In this document: piece after piece, positions 1 to 8,919 of the stretch
Position numbering within the stretch: the first letter of the stretch is position 1
Layout: each line of letters begins with the position of its first letter
Assembly (NCBI GenBank): GCA_031286755.1
Contig: JAITTX010000488.1
Span: forward strand, 1 to 41,071
Direction of reading: 5' to 3'
Length of the DNA: 41,071 bases
Source: Paraburkholderia sp.
Lineage (GTDB): Bacteria; Pseudomonadota; Gammaproteobacteria; Burkholderiales; Burkholderiaceae
Position numbers and translations under genes: made by a program
Notes under the pieces: model-generated
Database searches by the model: none
Told to the model about the DNA's origin: nothing
What the model saw: the letters and a program-made list of their open reading frames with translations, nothing else

Positions 1-1
1 T

Positions 2-40
2 GCCACGGGCGCCAACAATAACGCGGGAGAGGCGCAATGA
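2..40 (+). CDS. tssM: C-terminal tail of a gene entering from the left, probably tssM
   Basis: Only the last 12 codons are present (residues ATGANNNAGEAQ, then TGA). The stop overlaps the tagF start in an ATGA arrangement, which implies translational coupling with tagF. The identification as TssM (IcmF-like inner-membrane T6SS protein) rests on context only: tssM is the one core membrane-complex gene missing from the rest of the cluster, and in Burkholderia it is commonly followed by tagF. The visible residues themselves carry no family signature. Confidence 0.5.
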   Translation, partial: ATGANNNAGEAQ

Positions 41-1047
41 CGCAAACCGTTCAGGCGCAGATCGCCTACTTCGGCAAGATCCCGTCGCGCGGCGACTTCG
101 TGAAGAGCGCGCACAATCCGCAGCTTCTGCAAACGCTCGACCGCTGGATTGCCGAAGCCATGGACATGCTGACCGACGATCCGCGCTGGAAGATCGTCTA
201 CGAAGAAGCGCAGCCGATGCACTTCGCGTTCCTCGGCTCGCAAAGCAAGCTCGCGATCGCGGGCCATATGGTGGCGAGCCACGATCAGTCGTCGCGGCGC
301 TTTCCGTTTCTCGCGGCCACGGCGCTCGAAGTCGAGCAGCCGCTCGCGTTTCTCGCGCGCAGCCCGCTCGCGCTCGCGCGGTTGTGGTCGCGTGTTGCGG
401 CGCAAATGCAGCCGCTGCTGGGCACGAGCGAGCCCGCTGGCGCGCTGCAGGCGCTCGGCGAAACGCTCGTGCCGGTGGACGTGGGCGGCACGGGCAATCC
501 GCACGACGGCACGTTCGCCGATTTCATCGAGCATCAATCGCTCTCGGGACTCGAGCAGATGCTGCTCGCAAGCGGCCATCCGGTGCGCGTGCGCGGCGCG
601 ATGCTCGCGCTCGGCTCGCTGCTGCGCCCCGTGATGACGAGCGGCGCGGCGCATCTCGAGCGCGGCCTCACGCTGCCGCTGCCGACCGACCCGTTCTACC
701 GCAGCCTCGTGGCGGCGTTCTGGCTCGAGCTGATCGCGCCGTTCGTCTCGAAGGCCGACTTCGAGCTGGCCATTTTCATGGGCACCATCGCGCAGCGCGA
801 GCGGCTCATCATCGGCTTTAACGGCGCCTCCGCGAAGACCTTGCACAGCGTGGTCGATCCGCAAACCTACGCAGCCCATAACATCGATATCGACGACCCC
901 GAGTGGGTCGACGAACATGCACAGAACGACCATGGCATCAGCAAACTCGTCAGCTACCTCGATCAGCCGCAACTGTCGCTGCGCGTCTCGATCGACACGT
1001 TCCGCGAGGCGTTCATCGGAGAGCCGGTCAATGGCCGCCGTGCTTGA
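37..1047 (+). CDS. tagF: TagF, type VI secretion-associated protein (ImpM family)
   Basis: This 336-residue protein opens with the typical TagF/ImpM block (AYFGKIPSRGDFV, residues 10-22), which binds the tip of the fold. TagF is a cytoplasmic accessory protein. In Pseudomonas aeruginosa it represses T6SS assembly post-translationally, acting through Fha in opposition to the threonine phosphorylation pathway. The ATG overlaps the stop of the upstream gene by 4 nt, and the 3' end overlaps the OmpA-like gene by 17 nt, so the three genes form one tightly packed operon. No PpkA kinase, PppA phosphatase or Fha gene is present in this window, so the kinase-antagonism role is not demonstrated here. 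Family assignment is strong; the regulatory role is inferred from the family. Confidence 0.9.
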   Translation: MTQTVQAQIAYFGKIPSRGDFVKSAHNPQLLQTLDRWIAEAMDMLTDDPRWKIVYEEAQPMHFAFLGSQSKLAIAGHMVASHDQSSRRFPFLAATALEVEQPLAFLARSPLALARLWSRVAAQMQPLLGTSEPAGALQALGETLVPVDVGGTGNPHDGTFADFIEHQSLSGLEQMLLASGHPVRVRGAMLALGSLLRPVMTSGAAHLERGLTLPLPTDPFYRSLVAAFWLELIAPFVSKADFELAIFMGTIAQRERLIIGFNGASAKTLHSVVDPQTYAAHNIDIDDPEWVDEHAQNDHGISKLVSYLDQPQLSLRVSIDTFREAFIGEPVNGRRA

Positions 1048-2002
1048 ATTGCATAAGCGCCGCGCGCTCGCCGCGGCGGCCGCGCTGACGCTGGGCGCCT
1101 TCGGCGCGTTCAGCATTCCCGCGTTCGCCGACGATGCCAGCCCCGCGCGCGTCACGCCCGTGGATACGAGCGCCGGGCAAATCCGCACCACGGCGCTGCC
1201 CGGCGCTGCGTCGTCGGGCGGGATGACCGGCACGGCCACGACTGCCGCGCCCATTGCCTCGGGCACGCGCGGCACCGCGAGCACGACGCCCGCGCCGGCG
1301 AACACGGTGCCGGGCCAGGTCGTGGTGGGCGGCAAGGTGCCCGACGAGGCCACGCACGCCGCCGTGCTGCAACGCCTGCGCGACACCTATGGCGCGGCGA
1401 ACGTGGTGGATCAGATCGAAGTGGGCGAGGTGGCCACGCCGCCCAACTGGTCGGCGAACGTGCAAAAGCTGATCAACCCGCAGCTCAAGCAGGTCCACAA
1501 AGGACAACTGAAGATCGACGGCACGCAGATCGACGTGCGCGGCGAAGTGGGCAACGAAGCGCAGCGCCAGCAGATCGCCAGCGACATGGCCAACGCGCTC
1601 AATCCCACCTACACCATTCGCAACGGCCTGCGCGTGAGCGCGTCCGAACAGGGGCTGCTCGACCAGACGCTCGCGAACCGCACCATCGAATTCGAAACGG
1701 GCAGCGCCACGCTCGCCCCCGAAGGCCGCGCGATTCTCGACCAGATGGCGGCCGTGCTGGCGAAGATGAACACGCGCACAGTGGAAATCATCGGCCACAC
1801 CGACAACTCGGGCAATCGCGCGTCGAATATCGTGCTGAGCCAGGCGCGCGCGGACGCGGTGAAGGGCTATCTCGTCGGCAAGGGAATTTCGCCGCAGCAA
1901 CTGACGACCGACGGTGTCGGGCCCGACCAACCGGTGGCCTCGAACGATACGGCCGAAGGGCGCGCGCGCAATCGCCGTATCGAGTTCCGCGCGGGTCTCT
2001 GA
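1031..2002 (+). CDS. OmpA-family protein with BON-like segment, T6SS-associated peptidoglycan anchor
   Basis: The ATG at 1031 gives a 323-residue protein with a clear signal peptide (basic HKRR at 8-11, hydrophobic stretch to about residue 33, cleavage near AFA/DD). An upstream in-frame start would run across tagF and destroy this leader. A Ser/Thr/Ala-rich linker follows, then BON-like sequence (about 95-200), then a C-terminal OmpA domain from about 216. The domain carries the peptidoglycan-contact pattern GHTDNSG, an LSxxRAxxV helix and the terminal RARNRRIEF. It overlaps tagF by 17 nt. Because the TssL of this cluster (15453-16253) has no OmpA extension, this protein may supply the peptidoglycan contact, as TagL does elsewhere; that role is inference. 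Confidence 0.85.
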   Translation: MAAVLELHKRRALAAAAALTLGAFGAFSIPAFADDASPARVTPVDTSAGQIRTTALPGAASSGGMTGTATTAAPIASGTRGTASTTPAPANTVPGQVVVGGKVPDEATHAAVLQRLRDTYGAANVVDQIEVGEVATPPNWSANVQKLINPQLKQVHKGQLKIDGTQIDVRGEVGNEAQRQQIASDMANALNPTYTIRNGLRVSASEQGLLDQTLANRTIEFETGSATLAPEGRAILDQMAAVLAKMNTRTVEIIGHTDNSGNRASNIVLSQARADAVKGYLVGKGISPQQLTTDGVGPDQPVASNDTAEGRARNRRIEFRAGL

Positions 2003-2057
2003 GCGCGGGTCTCCGAGACTTCGCGCCCCTTCCCCACACCCTTTCTTGCAGCGGCCG

Positions 2058-2078
2058 GACCGGGGCTCCTCCCCGGTC
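2058..2078. terminator. Hairpin between convergent ompA-like and tssA genes
   Basis: A perfect 8-bp GC-rich stem (GACCGGGG at 2058-2065, CCCCGGTC at 2071-2078) with a 5-nt loop lies in the 85-bp gap between two converging operons. There is no good U-tract on either side, so it may act as a weak bidirectional terminator or an RNA 3'-end stabiliser. Confidence 0.45.
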
Positions 2079-2087
2079 GCCGCCACG

Positions 2088-3239
2088 TCACTCCTCGTTC
2101 TTCACGCCCAGCATCTCGCGAATATGCGAGAGCGTGCTGTCGTCCTTCACCACCGTCGCCAGCCACTGATGCAGCGGCATGCCGGCCCATTCGGCCGCCT
2201 TGTCGGCGAGATAGGCCACCGGGCTGTGCGGCTCCGTGGCGCGGAAATAATCGGCCACGGCACGCAGTTGCGCGACCGCGTCGGCACGGCTCTGAATGCC
2301 GCCATGCGCGCGGCCATGAACGCGATTCTGGGTCTGCACGCTTTCCTCATGGGGCAAGGATGTCTTGAAGCTCGGCTCCGCGCGCTCCGGCATCGCGCGC
2401 GCATCGTTCTGGACTGCTTGCGATGCATCGGCATGCGGGGCTTCCGCCTGCTTCGCCACCGCGTCCGGATCGACGCCCACGTCGCGCGCAAAGCGCGTCA
2501 CCAGGCCGTAGACGTTCTCGAAGGCATCGCGGGTTTGCCGGAAGCTCGGCGCGGCATCGCCGGCACGGCTCTCCAGCTCGTAGTCGAGCGCCGCGAGCGC
2601 TGTCTGGAAAGCCCTGAATTGCGCGAGCAATGTTTCGTAGAACGCGGGCGCGGTGGCGCGCCGCGAGGCGTCGATCTGCTCGATCGAGGGCTTGCCGCGC
2701 GCAATGTCGGCCGCGTTGTCGGGATCGCGCTTGATGGCCTGCGCGACATGCTGCGCGACCTCCCAGTCGAGCGCGCTGAATGGCGTGCCCGACTGCGTGA
2801 GCGGCACGGCGCGCAGCAGTTCGGCGGAGCGCCCCGCGAGCCAGGCGACGTTGCCAAGGCGCGATTCGATGTCGTCGCCCTCGGGTAGCGGATGCAGGTG
2901 GTCCCAGAAGCGCTCCACGAGCCCGGTGAGGATCGCATAGCCTTGCGTGAGGCCGGGCATGCCGTCCTGAATCGCCAGCGCCTCGGTGAGCCACACGGCC
3001 ACGCGCAGGTCCTTGGTCTGCTCGCTGAGCAGCGCGCTGCAGCGCTCGGCCACGAAGGCCCAGTCCGCTTCCTTGATTTCCGTGACCCACTCGCCCTGAT
3101 CGAGCGAGGGATCGTCGAAGCGGCGCGCGTGCGCGATGGCGTCGAAGTCCGCGGAAAACAGCAGATCCTCGCCGCACGGCGAGCTTTCGTTGATGGGCGC
3201 GAGAATGGGCGCCAGCAGCGCGGTGGTATCGGTCGACAT
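2088..3239 (-). CDS. tssA: TssA, T6SS baseplate/tail assembly protein (ImpA family)
   Basis: The protein of 383 residues has an N-terminal ImpA_N domain (SSPCGEDLLFSADF near residue 18, then a conserved DQGEW). Its short C-terminal part (SRADAVAQLRAVADYFRATE, then PHSPVAYL) resembles the short TssA1 class rather than the long TssA with a dodecameric tail-capping domain. TssA recruits and caps the growing sheath/tube at the baseplate. The ATG at 3239 lies 2 nt after the clpV stop; a TTG six bases earlier is possible but less likely. It is the last gene of the minus-strand operon that begins at 12964. Confidence 0.92.
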   Translation of the reverse strand: MSTDTTALLAPILAPINESSPCGEDLLFSADFDAIAHARRFDDPSLDQGEWVTEIKEADWAFVAERCSALLSEQTKDLRVAVWLTEALAIQDGMPGLTQGYAILTGLVERFWDHLHPLPEGDDIESRLGNVAWLAGRSAELLRAVPLTQSGTPFSALDWEVAQHVAQAIKRDPDNAADIARGKPSIEQIDASRRATAPAFYETLLAQFRAFQTALAALDYELESRAGDAAPSFRQTRDAFENVYGLVTRFARDVGVDPDAVAKQAEAPHADASQAVQNDARAMPERAEPSFKTSLPHEESVQTQNRVHGRAHGGIQSRADAVAQLRAVADYFRATEPHSPVAYLADKAAEWAGMPLHQWLATVVKDDSTLSHIREMLGVKNEE

Positions 3240-3241
3240 GG

Positions 3242-5926
3242 TCAATTCACGGTGTATTCGAACTCGCCGGCGTCATTCGCGCGCACTGCCACGCTCGCGA
3301 GCGCGGTGCCCTGCGCGATGCGCTCGAGCACCTGCTGCGCCAGCTCGGGCAGCAGCGTGCCGTTCAGGATGTGATCGACATTGCGCGCGCCCGAGTCCAC
3401 TTCGGTGCAGCGGGCCAGCACGGCCTCCACGAGCGAGTCGTCCCACTCGAAGGCGGCGCCGTGATTCGCCTCGATACGCCGGCGAATGCGTTCGAGCTTG
3501 AGTTCGATGATCTCGGCGAGCACGTCGTCGGAGATCGGATAGTACGGAACGACCTTCATGCGCCCGAGGAACGCGGGCTTGAAGGTCTTGTAAAGTTGCG
3601 GGCGCAACAGTTCGGCCAGCGCGTCGGCGTCCGGGAGTTCTTCGGCGGGCTTGTTCAGGCACGCCTGCATCACCGCGGACGAACCCACGTTCGAAGTCAG
3701 GATGATGAGCGTGTTGCGGAAGTCGATGGCGCGCCCCTCGGCGTCGTCCATCGTGCCCTTGTCGAAGATCTGGAAGAACATTTCCAGCACATCGGGGTGC
3801 GCCTTTTCCACCTCGTCGAGCAGCACGACCGAATACGGGTTGCGGCGCACGGCCTCGGTGAGCACGCCGCCTTCGCCATAGCCCACGTAGCCCGGCGGCG
3901 AGCCCTTGAGGCCCGAGACGCTATGCGCCTCCTGATACTCGCTCATGTTGATGGTCACGAGCTTGCGCTCGCCGCCATAGAGGATGTCCGCGAGCGCCAG
4001 CGCCGTTTCGGTCTTGCCCACGCCCGAGGGGCCCACGAACATGAACACGCCGCGCGGCTTGTTCGGGTCTTCGAGATTCGCGTTCGCCGTGCGTACGCGC
4101 TGCGCGATGGCCTCCAGCGCGTGATCCTGACCGATCACGCGCTCGCCGAGCAGCGGGCTCAGGTTGAGCACGGTCTTGATCTCGTCCTTCACCATGCGGC
4201 CGAGCGGAATGCCGGTCCACGACGCGACCACTTCGGCCACCACGTGCGCGTCCACTTGCAGCGGCACCATCGGGCCGTCGCCCTGCAACGCATGCAGTTG
4301 TTCGACGAGCGCGGGCAGCGCCGCGCGCGCGGCTTCGGCATCGCGGGCGAGATCGGGCGACGCGCCCTCTTCCCGCGCTGCGTCGATGCGCACTCGCAAC
4401 GCCGCGATCTGCTCGACGAGTTCGCGCTCCTTCACGTAACGCGCTTCATTTTCGGCAACGGCGGCGGCCGCCTCGTCGCGCTGCGCGCGCAATTCGGCCA
4501 GCCGTTCGTCGTGCGCGGCGCCGTTGGCCGCTTCGCGCTCGAGCGCCGCGATTTCGGCCTCGATGCGCTCGATGCGGCGCTTGCCGTCGTCGATCGCGCC
4601 CGGCGTCGAGCTATGCGCGAGCGCGACCTTCGCGCACGCGGTGTCGAGCACGCTCACCGCCTTGTCGGGCAATTGCCGCGCGCTGATGTAGCGGTGCGAG
4701 AGGCGCACGGCCTCGGTGATCGCCTCGTCGAGAATGCGCACGTTGAAGTGGCGCTCCATCAAGCCCGTCATGCCGCGCAGCATCGCTGCCGCGAGCGCTT
4801 CGCCGGGCTCCTCGATCTTCACCACCTGGAAGCGCCGCGCGAGCGCCGCATCCTTCTCAAAGTACTTCTTGTACTCGCTCCACGTGGTGGCCGCGATGGT
4901 GCGCAGCTCGCCGCGCGCGAGCGCCGGCTTGAGCAGGTTGGCCGCGTCGTTCTGGCCCGCCTGACCGCCCGCGCCGATGATCGTGTGCGCCTCGTCGATG
5001 AACAGCACGATGGGCTGCGGGCTCTTCTTTACCTCGTCGATCACGCTTTTCAGGCGGTTCTCGAACTCGCCCTTCACGCTCGCGCCCGCCTGCAGGAGGC
5101 CCATGTCGAGCACGCGCAGCGCGACGTTGCGCAACGGCTCGGGCACGTCGCCCTCGGCGATGCGCAGCGCGAGCCCCTCCACCACCGCCGTCTTGCCGAC
5201 GCCCGGCTCGCCCGTGAGGATGGGATTGTTCTGGCGGCGCCGCATCAGGATGTCGATGGTCTGGCGGATCTCGCCTTCGCGGCCGATCACCGGATCCACC
5301 TGGCCGTCCCGCGCGCGCTGCGTGAGATCGGTCGTATAGGTGTCGAGCGCCGGCGTCTTCGAAGGGCCCTTGCTCGCGCCCGCCTCCGTCGCGGCCTCGC
5401 CCGGCGCGGATGCCTGTTGCGCCGCGCTGCGCTCGGCGTCGCGCGGCACGCCTTCCACCGAGCCCGCAGTGAGTTCGTCGAAGCGGTGCTTGAGCTCGGC
5501 CACCGGCACGTCCACGAGACGCGCCGACATGCGTTGCGCGAATTGCGCGAGATCGGGCGCGCTCAAGAGCGCGAGCAGCAAATGGCCCGAGCGGATGCGG
5601 CCGATCTGCGTGTCGAGCGAGGCAATCAGCCACGCCTGCTCGAACAGCGCGATGAGATGCGGCGAGAACACCGGCGTGCGCGTGTTGCCCGTCTTGACGT
5701 GCTGCAATTCACGCTCGAGATCGGCACGCACCGCATGCGGGTCGATGCGCGAGGCGCGCAGCGCGCACACGAGATCGGACGCCGGCTCTTCGAGCAGCGC
5801 GAGAAACAGATGCTCGAGATCGACTTCGTAATGCCCGCGCGACAGGCACGAGCTGGCCGCCCGTTCCGCTGCGAGACGGCTGGTCGTGTTGAGCTTGGTG
5901 ATGAGGGTCTTGAGAGGCGTGCTCAT
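3242..5926 (-). CDS. clpV: ClpV (TssH), T6SS sheath-disassembly AAA+ ATPase
   Basis: This 894-residue class of Clp/Hsp100 ATPase carries an N-terminal Clp_N domain (residues 1-150), which binds contracted TssC. A first AAA module has Walker A GEPGVGKT at 239-246 and Walker B LFIDEAH near 308. A charged coiled-coil middle region (about 445-540) follows, then a second AAA module with Walker A GPSGVGKT at 632-639 and Walker B VVLLDEVEKA. Both nucleotide sites look intact. ClpV unfolds contracted TssB/TssC sheaths in the cytosol so that subunits are reused. It lies 37 nt downstream of tssG and 2 nt upstream of tssA, consistent with co-transcription. Confidence 0.97.
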   Translation of the reverse strand: MSTPLKTLITKLNTTSRLAAERAASSCLSRGHYEVDLEHLFLALLEEPASDLVCALRASRIDPHAVRADLERELQHVKTGNTRTPVFSPHLIALFEQAWLIASLDTQIGRIRSGHLLLALLSAPDLAQFAQRMSARLVDVPVAELKHRFDELTAGSVEGVPRDAERSAAQQASAPGEAATEAGASKGPSKTPALDTYTTDLTQRARDGQVDPVIGREGEIRQTIDILMRRRQNNPILTGEPGVGKTAVVEGLALRIAEGDVPEPLRNVALRVLDMGLLQAGASVKGEFENRLKSVIDEVKKSPQPIVLFIDEAHTIIGAGGQAGQNDAANLLKPALARGELRTIAATTWSEYKKYFEKDAALARRFQVVKIEEPGEALAAAMLRGMTGLMERHFNVRILDEAITEAVRLSHRYISARQLPDKAVSVLDTACAKVALAHSSTPGAIDDGKRRIERIEAEIAALEREAANGAAHDERLAELRAQRDEAAAAVAENEARYVKERELVEQIAALRVRIDAAREEGASPDLARDAEAARAALPALVEQLHALQGDGPMVPLQVDAHVVAEVVASWTGIPLGRMVKDEIKTVLNLSPLLGERVIGQDHALEAIAQRVRTANANLEDPNKPRGVFMFVGPSGVGKTETALALADILYGGERKLVTINMSEYQEAHSVSGLKGSPPGYVGYGEGGVLTEAVRRNPYSVVLLDEVEKAHPDVLEMFFQIFDKGTMDDAEGRAIDFRNTLIILTSNVGSSAVMQACLNKPAEELPDADALAELLRPQLYKTFKPAFLGRMKVVPYYPISDDVLAEIIELKLERIRRRIEANHGAAFEWDDSLVEAVLARCTEVDSGARNVDHILNGTLLPELAQQVLERIAQGTALASVAVRANDAGEFEYTVN

Positions 5927-5963
5927 GTCGTGAGATCGGTCCGGGCGAGGTTCCAGTCAGTCG

Positions 5964-7049
5964 TCAGTGGGTGACGTGCAATTCGTAGTGCGCGTCGCTA
6001 CGGTCGCTATCGGCTTCGTGCGTGCAGAGGAACGCGTCCCAGCCGAGCCGCGAGCCGGCGCCGAGCTGGCTCGGCCCCACGTCCGCGCGGCGCAGCACGA
6101 GCCGCACCTCGTATTCGAGGGTCACGCGCCCGAGCAGCGTGAGCATGCGCTCGAGCGCCACCGCGCGCTCGCCGCCGGGCAAGAATGCTTCGTAAGCCTC
6201 TTTGGAAAGCGGCCCGATCACGAGGCGCGCGCGCATGTCGCGCTGCCAGACGCGCTCGCCCGCGAGTGCGGTCTCGCCCAGCACGACGTTGCTGGCGCCG
6301 AGCGAGGAAAGCTGTTCGGGCGGCACGTCGTACCATTTGCCGACGAATTGCTCGACGCGCACGGGCGCGTTGAAATACTCGGAAAGCGTGTTCTGCAGAT
6401 ATGCCGCCGAAACGGGCCGATGGCGCGCCGCAATGGCGTGCCCGGCGATGGACTCGTCGAACAGCGCGCCGGGGCCATCGTTCAGGCTGTCGCGCGAGTC
6501 CTCGCCGGCCACGCCCGCGAGCGCGAGCAGCAAGGGCAAATAGCGCTCGTCGCGGTCGAGCTCGTAATGAAACGGCAGACGGTACTTCTTCCACGCAGCG
6601 TAAAAGAGCGCCGTCGCGCGATTGGAAAAGACGTCGAAGAACTCGCGCGCGGCGCGGTCGCGCTTGAGTTGCTCGCGCGCGATGATCTGCTCCGTGTAGT
6701 GCAGCGGCAGCGCGCCCTGCGCGCCCAGCAGGCCGAAGAACGCGGGCGTGATGGCCACCTGCCCCACGTTGCCTTCCTCGAGCGCCGCCGTGCGCGCGGC
6801 CTTTTCCGCGAGCGGATGCCCCGCTTCGTCGTACGACACGGCCCGCTCGATCTCGCTGGGCGGAAAGCCGAGCGAGAGCGTGTTGCGAAACGTCACGCGC
6901 TGCGCGAGCACGTCGCGCTGGCGCTCCTGCGCCTTGTCGACGAACCAGCGCTCGAGCAGGCGCACCGCCTGAAAGAACTCGAAGCGGTGCGGCTCGTCGA
7001 GCAGGCGCTCGATTACACCAGGATCGATTCGCCGCTGCGGGGCTTGCAT
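5964..7049 (-). CDS. tssG: TssG, T6SS baseplate protein (VasB/ImpH family)
   Basis: The start at 7049 gives 361 residues opening MQAPQRRIDPG, followed by the conserved ERLLDEPHRFEFFQAVRLLE block typical of TssG. The frame stays open further upstream, but that portion is antisense-like low-complexity sequence inside tssF. TssG is a baseplate wedge component that binds TssF in a 2:1 TssF:TssG complex and docks to TssK. The gene overlaps the 3' end of tssF by 37 nt, which supports coupled translation of the two partners. Confidence 0.93.
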   Translation of the reverse strand: MQAPQRRIDPGVIERLLDEPHRFEFFQAVRLLERWFVDKAQERQRDVLAQRVTFRNTLSLGFPPSEIERAVSYDEAGHPLAEKAARTAALEEGNVGQVAITPAFFGLLGAQGALPLHYTEQIIAREQLKRDRAAREFFDVFSNRATALFYAAWKKYRLPFHYELDRDERYLPLLLALAGVAGEDSRDSLNDGPGALFDESIAGHAIAARHRPVSAAYLQNTLSEYFNAPVRVEQFVGKWYDVPPEQLSSLGASNVVLGETALAGERVWQRDMRARLVIGPLSKEAYEAFLPGGERAVALERMLTLLGRVTLEYEVRLVLRRADVGPSQLGAGSRLGWDAFLCTHEADSDRSDAHYELHVTH

Positions 7050-8851
7050 CGCAGGATCTCCTCGCCGGTGAGTTCCGAAATCACCACCAGTTGAATGAAG
7101 CTGTTGATATGCACATAGAGGCCGAAGAACACGTCGAGCACGCGCGCGAAAGTGCCGAGGCTCGTGCCGACGAAATGGTCCTCTTCCACGGTCACGCGAA
7201 TTTCCACGCCGCGCACGAAGGTGGCGAACGGCTTGCCGGGCAGCCATTGCACGGCGGCGCGCTGCTCCACGTTCACGATGCCGTCGATATGCCGCGACGA
7301 GACCGCCGAGCGGCGCATGTCGTAGAGCGCGAGCATTTCCTTGAGCGTGGTGGCGCCGCCGCTCGCGAGCGAAACGTGGCTGAGCGCCAGATGCGAGATC
7401 AGGCGCCAGTGCGCGGCCTGGCGGCGCTCGAAGCGCACGCACGGCGTGGGCCGCGCGAGCAGCGTGATCTGGTTCGTGAGCGAGCCGCCCTCGTGGAACA
7501 GGTCGCCGCCTTCGAGCCCCACCGCGAGCCCCGCGGGCAAATCGCGATTCGTGCAGGTGAGTTCGAGGCTCAGCGTGTCGGTTTGCTCCGCCGCGGGATC
7601 GAAGTCGATGTCGACGATCGATATTTCGGTTTCGTAGCCGGGGCTCTTTTGCGCCACCCAGTCGTCGCGGCGCGCGAACCAGTAATGACCCGCGCGCGCG
7701 GCCTCGCCGTGGCGCAGCGAATAGAACGGCCGGAATTCCACGACCGATTCCTCATTGGCGCGCTGCTGCACGAGCTTCACGGAATCGATCGAATAGACTT
7801 CGTAGGCGAACGCGCGGCGCGCCTCGGCAATCACCGGATACGCCACGGCCTGATGGCTCAGGCGGATGGGCTCGCCGGGCTGCTTGAAGAGATTCACGAC
7901 CGGCGTGCAGAAGAGCCGCAGATGATGTGCCGCGAGCGTGTCGAGCAGGCGCGCCTCGTGCGAGTCGCCACGCACGTCCTTGAGCACGATATGCAACGTG
8001 AGGCGCTGGCAGCGGCCCGTGGCGGCGCTCATGGCGGCAAGGTCGAAATCGACGAAATCGAATTTGGCCGGAAACGCGAAATATTCGGTGAGCAGACGGT
8101 AGGCGGGGTGCGATTTCGCGGGAAAGTCGATGAGCGCATCGTCTTCCGCGAAACCCGCCTGCGCAAACGGCATCTCGCGCAAGGCGCTCCAGCGCCCACT
8201 GCGCTCGGGCTCGACCCACGCGCCAAGCGCGTTCACGAAGAAGCAGTCGCCGAGCGCCGCGATGAACGATTGCTCGCCATGCAAATGAGTGCGCAATTGC
8301 GGTACTTTCAGCGCGGCCAGATCGAGCTGTGGCGAAATCGATTCGAACGTGATCGAAATGACACCGGTGGCGTCGGCAGGCAGCACGATCGAGGCTGGCG
8401 CCATCGCCACCGGCATGTAGCGCGCCTCGGCGATACGCACCGGCGCGAGCGTGACGTCATAGGCCGTGCGAAAGCGGCACTGCACGCCGCGCAAGGGCCG
8501 CGACTTGAACTCCGTGCCGCGCTCCACCACCGCGGGCGCGGTGAGATTGACGAACGACGCGGCGGTGCCGAGCTGTGCGATCGAGCACGAGGGAAAGGGC
8601 CGCAGATAATGCGGATACAGGACTTCGAGCAGCGCCTCGGTGAATTCGGGGTAATCGTCGTCGAGACGCTTGTTGATGCGCGCGCCCAGCAGCGCGAACG
8701 ACTCGATCATGCGTTCGACGTGCGGGTCCTCGCAGTGCTCGCCCGTCATAGCGAGCCGGGCCGCGATCTTCGGATAGCGCTGGGCGAATTCGCTCGAATA
8801 GCGTCGCAGGAACGACAACTCGCGCTCGTAATACGGCAACAACTCTTCCAT
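7013..8851 (-). CDS. tssF: TssF, T6SS baseplate protein (VasA/ImpG family)
   Basis: The start at 8851 gives 612 residues, the normal TssF length, beginning MEELLPYYERELSFLRRYS. The conserved E-Y-Y-x-R-E-L start and the following FAxxYPKIAxRL are diagnostic. A ribosome-binding GGGGA lies about 8 nt upstream on the minus strand. An in-frame extension to 9217 would overlap tssE out of frame and is rejected. TssF forms the wedge of the cytoplasmic baseplate with TssG and TssK. It lies 68 nt after tssE and overlaps tssG at its 3' end. Confidence 0.95.
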   Translation of the reverse strand: MEELLPYYERELSFLRRYSSEFAQRYPKIAARLAMTGEHCEDPHVERMIESFALLGARINKRLDDDYPEFTEALLEVLYPHYLRPFPSCSIAQLGTAASFVNLTAPAVVERGTEFKSRPLRGVQCRFRTAYDVTLAPVRIAEARYMPVAMAPASIVLPADATGVISITFESISPQLDLAALKVPQLRTHLHGEQSFIAALGDCFFVNALGAWVEPERSGRWSALREMPFAQAGFAEDDALIDFPAKSHPAYRLLTEYFAFPAKFDFVDFDLAAMSAATGRCQRLTLHIVLKDVRGDSHEARLLDTLAAHHLRLFCTPVVNLFKQPGEPIRLSHQAVAYPVIAEARRAFAYEVYSIDSVKLVQQRANEESVVEFRPFYSLRHGEAARAGHYWFARRDDWVAQKSPGYETEISIVDIDFDPAAEQTDTLSLELTCTNRDLPAGLAVGLEGGDLFHEGGSLTNQITLLARPTPCVRFERRQAAHWRLISHLALSHVSLASGGATTLKEMLALYDMRRSAVSSRHIDGIVNVEQRAAVQWLPGKPFATFVRGVEIRVTVEEDHFVGTSLGTFARVLDVFFGLYVHINSFIQLVVISELTGEEILRCKPRSGESILV

Positions 8852-8919
8852 CGCGGCTCCCCGCCCCCCAAAAACCTGCCTGCACGCCGCGTGGCCACGC
8901 GGCGCCGGGCATTGCGGCC

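Noticed and set aside
3371..5974. A very long plus-strand open frame opposite clpV.
   Set aside because: It is an antisense shadow of clpV, rich in Arg, Ala and His, which is common in high-GC genes; no start context or domain supports it.
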